Shown one piece after another: positions 60,595-64,000 of a DNA stretch of 64,000 nucleotides. The stretch's first letter is position 1, and each line of letters starts with the position of its first letter. The notes beneath the pieces are model-generated. The model was not told the DNA's origin. It made no database searches and saw only the letters and a program-made list of their open reading frames with translations. The stretch covers positions 1 to 64,000 of the forward strand of contig NZ_JAWMTI010000011.1 of the NCBI RefSeq assembly GCF_036959255.1, given 5' to 3'. This stretch comes from Olivibacter sp036959255 (GTDB lineage Bacteria > Bacteroidota > Bacteroidia > Sphingobacteriales > Sphingobacteriaceae). A program made the position numbers and the translations under genes.

Positions 60595-62400
60595 CTATTG
60601 TACCAATTGAACCGAAAGCTCATTAAGCAATCCTTTTGCATCGTTGAGATCTTGATTCCAAGTCTGGTTAGGTTTCGTAATCTTCAATTTCTGGATGGCC
60701 GTTTCCAACCGATCTAAGTTAGCTTGGTCTCCCTTATTTTCCAGTGCTCGTTTCACAACTTGAATCTTCGCATAGTCTTGAAGCCCCTCCAACAGTCGCT
60801 CGTAACGAATCGAGCTTCTAGCATTTGGGTAGACGATATAAGTATCGCCCGCCGGCCAGGTACGGAAACGGGAATCTAACAATGGATTTTCTACCCAAGA
60901 ATTGAATGCCCATCGTAACATACCGTCAAAATTCGCTGCTTCTGCAAACCACGCCACGAGGGCAGATTCCGCCGGGTCAGAAAATGTAAACTGATTGGGA
61001 AACGCATTACCGCAATAGATATAAAACGTCGTGTTCAATCCCCGTGATTGACGGTCTTTTAGATCTTCTTCCGAAAATGGGTGTCCCATTGCAATACTAA
61101 CATCGTCGCTATTCGGATAACGTCGATAAGTTTTTTGGTTATCAGCATAAGAAACACCTAATTCCGGTGACACTTTTTGTAATAAAGTCAAAGCACCGTC
61201 CACTTCTTCCCTCGTACGTTCATCAATGGCTATATTTGTTCTTTCCAACCACCCCTTCCCCCGAAGGTGTTCTACGAAATCTTCTAAGAACGGCGTCCAT
61301 AATTGCTCAAATATAGGTGTACCCGGTTTAGCCTCGACATTTACCAATTCACCACTTGTTTCATCATTATAATGGATTTCATTATTCCAAGGGATGATGG
61401 AATAACAATTTATCATCTTGTTAACACCAAGATCCAGCATAACCTGCACCCATTTATCAAATACGCTGTAATCATACTTCCAGGAACCATCCTTTTGCTT
61501 TGTCCATATAATCATATCTGCATAAGGGTCAAATGTCTGCACATTCCAAGGATCTTTGTTAAGGGTCGCAGTGATCACTTTCTGCCCGACGTCTGCTAAC
61601 ATCTGCATCTGTGGTTTCAGCGCTTTGAAATGTTCCTCCGACCACATTTCGAGCCCTTCTACACGTGCTACTGCGGATGGATGTTGCCATTGATCTAAAT
61701 GGTAAGTCCATTCCGATGGCTTAGGCAGAAGCTTATCTATAACATGCAAAGAGAGACTCAGTTCTTGCGTGGGTACTTCAGCAGCTTTCACCTGTACCTT
61801 TGCCGTATAGTAACCTGGTTTTGCGTCTTCCGGAATACGTAATGTTACCCAAACTGGCCGTACCTTCTTTGCTTCGAGATCGAAAGAGTTCAGATTATCT
61901 AACATATCGGGCGACAAAGACGAGGCGAAATCTTCCGGCTTACGATGACCACATCCCCCAGCGTACTCATCTGTCATCACATAACGAACAAAATGAGTAG
62001 ACGCTATATCCGATGGCAAATCGCTGCCGCTTTCTGCACGAAAACCTGATACGTCCACTTGCGCACCGGCAATTTCAGCATTTGTCCACAGTAATATTTG
62101 AGCAGAGACACGCTCTCCTCTCCACCCTGTCACAGACGCTTGCTTTTCGACGGCGAAGTCAGGAGCTATGGACTTCGGAAAACGTTTATCAATCGTCACA
62201 AAAGAAGCGTGTAATCCATTTTCTGCTTTAGACCAATCAGACAATGTATCTGCCGTCGGGTCGGGTAATTCCTTAAAGTTGACCAAATCCAAAGGAGTTC
62301 TCCGCTCCTGTTCTTGTTGGTTTTGGCCGCATGCAGAAACCACTCCAATGAGGATAGCACCACATAGCATTCCTTTTAATTTTTGTGTTTTTAAGTTCAT
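60595..62400 (-). CDS. GH123-like glycoside hydrolase lipoprotein (DUF4091 type)
   Basis: The 601-aa protein has a lipoprotein signal (CGAILIGVVSACGQNQ). It then has an N-terminal beta-sandwich (SVTGWRGERVSAQILLWTNA), a domain with LSLSLHVIDKLLPKPSEWTY and a TIM-barrel-like part with the catalytic-looking Asp-Glu pair in TNIAIDERTREEVDGAL (near residue 390) and MLRWAFNSWVENPLLDSRFR. The pattern fits GH123 beta-N-acetylgalactosaminidases and related DUF4091 proteins. Substrate not certain. No PUL partner genes are nearby. Confidence 0.82.
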   Translation of the reverse strand: MNLKTQKLKGMLCGAILIGVVSACGQNQQEQERRTPLDLVNFKELPDPTADTLSDWSKAENGLHASFVTIDKRFPKSIAPDFAVEKQASVTGWRGERVSAQILLWTNAEIAGAQVDVSGFRAESGSDLPSDIASTHFVRYVMTDEYAGGCGHRKPEDFASSLSPDMLDNLNSFDLEAKKVRPVWVTLRIPEDAKPGYYTAKVQVKAAEVPTQELSLSLHVIDKLLPKPSEWTYHLDQWQHPSAVARVEGLEMWSEEHFKALKPQMQMLADVGQKVITATLNKDPWNVQTFDPYADMIIWTKQKDGSWKYDYSVFDKWVQVMLDLGVNKMINCYSIIPWNNEIHYNDETSGELVNVEAKPGTPIFEQLWTPFLEDFVEHLRGKGWLERTNIAIDERTREEVDGALTLLQKVSPELGVSYADNQKTYRRYPNSDDVSIAMGHPFSEEDLKDRQSRGLNTTFYIYCGNAFPNQFTFSDPAESALVAWFAEAANFDGMLRWAFNSWVENPLLDSRFRTWPAGDTYIVYPNARSSIRYERLLEGLQDYAKIQVVKRALENKGDQANLDRLETAIQKLKITKPNQTWNQDLNDAKGLLNELSVQLVQ

Positions 62401-62697
62401 AATACGTCATTATTCATTGATGCCAACATGATTCCACCCAATACCGTTGACGGAGTTCTAAGAGATAATCTGACATAAACTTCGTCAAAAAGTCCAGCAG
62501 ATGCAAATGTTGCTGAAACACAATCGATTGCCTAAAGTTACTCGCTTGTTTTTAAGGCGCTTTACAAGGTAATGAAAGAGAAGGGCGCATACCATATCAT
62601 TCCACAGCGCTTACCTGCCGATAGGCTGGCGTCTCAGAATTATTCGGGCAAGATTGGATCGATTTCCGAAATTTTTACCGACCTGCGTATTACCCTC

Positions 62698-62885
62698 TTC
62701 GGGAACCCTTCGGGTTCGCTTCGACCGGTCTTCGACAACGCTTCGGGAATTGTCGAAGCCGACTCGAAGAACTGTCGAAGGTCAGTCGAACACTTGTCGA
62801 AGCACTCTCGAGCTTATGCCATTGCATTCGCGAAAAACACTCAATAACTTACTGGGCACCTGTCGAACACAGGTCGAAGAGACCG
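62698..62885. repeat. Cluster of TGTCGAAG / CTTCGACA motifs
   Basis: TTCGAC or GTCGAA cores occur about a dozen times in under 200 bases in both orientations, for example CTTCGACCGGTCTTCGACA, ATTGTCGAAGCC, CTGTCGAAGG, CAGTCGAACACTTGTCGAAG and CCTGTCGAACACAGGTCGAAG. The pattern suggests a folded or REP-like intergenic repeat. Confidence 0.65.
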
Positions 62886-63191
62886 GGCTCGTTTACGAAA
62901 GAACACCTTCCAAATGAACACGTTTTTGTTAGAACAGGAACATTCCTAAATGTGATGTCTGGATAAAGCCTTTTCGTCTCAGAAAAAGTTAGCCTCCCTC
63001 CTCTCCCTGTCCTCTCCCCTGCGAGCCAACTTGAGCGGCACTGAAGGTGCACTCGATGGGGAATTTCCCCATGGAGCTCGCCACGAGTACCCATTGAGTT
63101 CCGACCAATATTAATCGAACCACCGAAGCCATCTTCAAGAGAGGTATAAGCGCGGGGCTCGACGGCATGTGTCGATTTATTATCTATATTG

Positions 63192-63220
63192 GAGGCCTGC
63201 GTATTTAGGGCCTCTTTTTT
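63192..63220 (+). terminator. Terminator-like hairpin
   Basis: GAGGCC at 63192-63197 pairs with GGCCTC at 63209-63214, followed by six T. No plus-strand gene precedes it. Confidence 0.6.
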
Positions 63221-63420
63221 GATCTTTAAATATTTTCTTCTTTTGGGAAGAGTCTTTAGCCGACGGCCTACCTACTGGGCAAAACCCTCCTTAAACGCCT
63301 ATATCTAGTTTTGTATAAGAAAATGAGTGTAGAAAAGTATATTTGACTTTGACAGAAATCTCTGAAAAATGGACGATACCTATTCATAATTGAGACATCA
63401 TCCTAAATCAATCCTTAACT

Positions 63421-63540
63421 TTATTTGTTGGGATAAAGGAACCGTAAAAACTCTGGGAACCATTCTTCAAATGCGCCTTTCAGAAGCTCATCGTTTTTCT
63501 TTCTAGGTTTTTTGCTATTTGGATAAATATTTTTTGACAT
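63421..63540 (-). pseudogene. N-terminal fragment of an Rpn/PD-(D/E)XK nuclease-like protein
   Basis: A 39-aa frame from ATG at 63538-63540 to TAA at 63421-63423 reads MSKNIYPNSKKPRKKNDELL, then KGAFEEWFPEFLRFLYPNK. The ELLKGxxEExFPEFLRFxxP pattern starts many Rpn-family (YhgA-like) nucleases, normally about 300 aa. It stops where the family would continue, so it is probably truncated. Confidence 0.5.
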
Positions 63541-63568
63541 AAGGCAAATATAAGAGTTTCAGAACTTT

Positions 63569-63852
63569 ATAATCTTTACAACCCAGCGATTGGATCATTA
63601 TAAGCTGCAACGCATGAAGGAAATCTATTCTGTGCGTTCTAATGTGACACACGGTTCAATGATCAAGGGTAAAGATGTTCATAAACTGATCAATATAGCT
63701 CAATTTGCAGATAATGTAGCCAGAGAACTTTTCAATAATATTTTCAGGATGAACATTATAAATGGTTAATCACCGAAGGTACAAATGACGAACTGAGAGA
63801 GTATTATAATATGCTCGTTTTAGGGCAGACAGAGTTCGCCAAAAGAAAGTAA
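63569..63852 (+). pseudogene. Frameshifted HEPN/ApeA-like C-terminal fragment
   Basis: One frame reads LDHYKLQRMKEIYSVRSNVT with HGSMIKGKDVHKLINIAQFA and DNVARELFNNI, carrying the RSxxxHG motif of HEPN/ApeA-like proteins. Near 63740 the sense moves to another frame, QDEHYKWLITEGTNDELREY to FAKRK, ending at the TAA at 63850-63852. The N-terminal part of the gene is missing. Confidence 0.5.
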
Positions 63853-63890
63853 ACGAAACAAAGCTGAGTGGTCATTCTGACATTCAAAAA

Positions 63891-63952
63891 TTTAACCAGC
63901 AATTTTTCTTAGGTCTTCCAAAAAGCGGTTCAATATTGGTCCCCTACGGGCT
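63891..63952. repeat. Unoccupied copy of the mer-transposon target repeat
   Basis: TTAACCAGCAATTTTTCTTA continues into sequence matching 60239-60290, with no insertion. It supplies the empty-site structure of the mini transposon. The repeat continues toward the window edge. Confidence 0.7.
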
Positions 63953-64000
63953 ACTAACTTTGAGATAAAAACACATAAAAGCCTGCAAATAGAACCAGTT

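Larger units (their letters stand above)
62401..63420. other. Gene-poor repeat-rich region
   Basis: I see no gene. The first part should hold the promoter of the GH123-like gene. From 62698 to 62885 there is a cluster of CTTCGACA/TGTCGAAG-like motifs in both orientations. A hairpin around GGGGAATTTCCCC lies near 63057-63070. A terminator-like stem is at 63192-63220. Confidence 0.5.

Noticed and set aside
62572..63094. Overlapping frames on both strands in the TGTCGAA region
   Set aside because: Composition is driven by the repeat motif; no start signal or family pattern.

Overview
The window looks like accessory DNA from a member of the Bacteroidota, most likely a Sphingobacterium/Pedobacter-type organism. 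The evidence is a Tra operon of the CTnDOT type, a TonB-dependent receptor, LytS/LytTR regulators, an RteC protein, a histone H1-like Hc1 protein, moderate GC, and Bacteroidota promoters (TTTG-N19/20-TAnnTTTG) at the three promoters I could read. No rRNA, tRNA or CRISPR array was seen.

Layout. 0.1-2.5 kb: a surface lipoprotein and a decayed PafA-type alkaline phosphatase. 2.6-3.8 kb: an ECF-like sigma factor plus a DUF2703 protein behind an ArsR-type operator. 3.8-11.8 kb (minus strand): an AraC regulator, DoxX, TauE/SafE and a tripartite RND efflux pump. 11.8-14.4 kb: a complete IS21-family element with a 6-bp target duplication, inserted 7 bases before the araC start codon; its istB is frameshifted. 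15.5-19.0 kb: a large SF1 helicase-PLD fusion that fits the single-gene Mokosh type II anti-phage system. 19.4-23.9 kb: a 42-aa peptide gene, a stem-loop, an LpxL-like acyltransferase with an altered catalytic motif, a LytS-type kinase, a LytTR regulator and an unknown protein. 23.9-39.3 kb: part of an integrative conjugative element (XRE, RteC, TraE-TraM, Hc1, DUF932 and others) without relaxase, coupling protein, integrase or TraN in view. 39.5-45.1 kb: an arsenic operon (arsR, DUF6428, arsN-like, arsC, acr3, arsO-like, two metallophosphoesterases). 45.3-57.8 kb (minus strand): a heavy-metal island (P1B-4 ATPase, CzcB, a CzcA-OMF fusion, a CDF transporter, a TonB receptor, two DUF6660-like Cys-rich proteins and two small membrane proteins). 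58.4-60.2 kb: a 1.84-kb transposon with 5'-TGT ends, imperfect 50-bp inverted repeats and a 5-bp target duplication (ATTTT), carrying an ArsR regulator, MerTP, a GDCC-type protein and a remnant that looks like TnsA. 60.6-62.4 kb: a GH123-like lipoprotein. 62.4-64 kb: repeats and gene fragments (Rpn-like, HEPN-like).

How it fits together. Most of the window is metal/metalloid resistance cargo and conjugation genes patched together by mobile elements. The same 20-bp dyad (consensus TTATCGcAAtATTGCgATAA) overlaps the promoter of arsR and that of the sigma/DUF2703 pair 37 kb away, suggesting one arsenic regulon. The best candidates for something little described are the peptide/acyltransferase/two-component cluster (19.45-23.9 kb), the arsenic-linked sigma factor, the metallophosphoesterase pair in the ars operon, and the mini transposon carrying merTP, whose unoccupied target sequence is preserved in a related copy at 63.9 kb. 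All assignments are by reading the sequence; no database search was possible.
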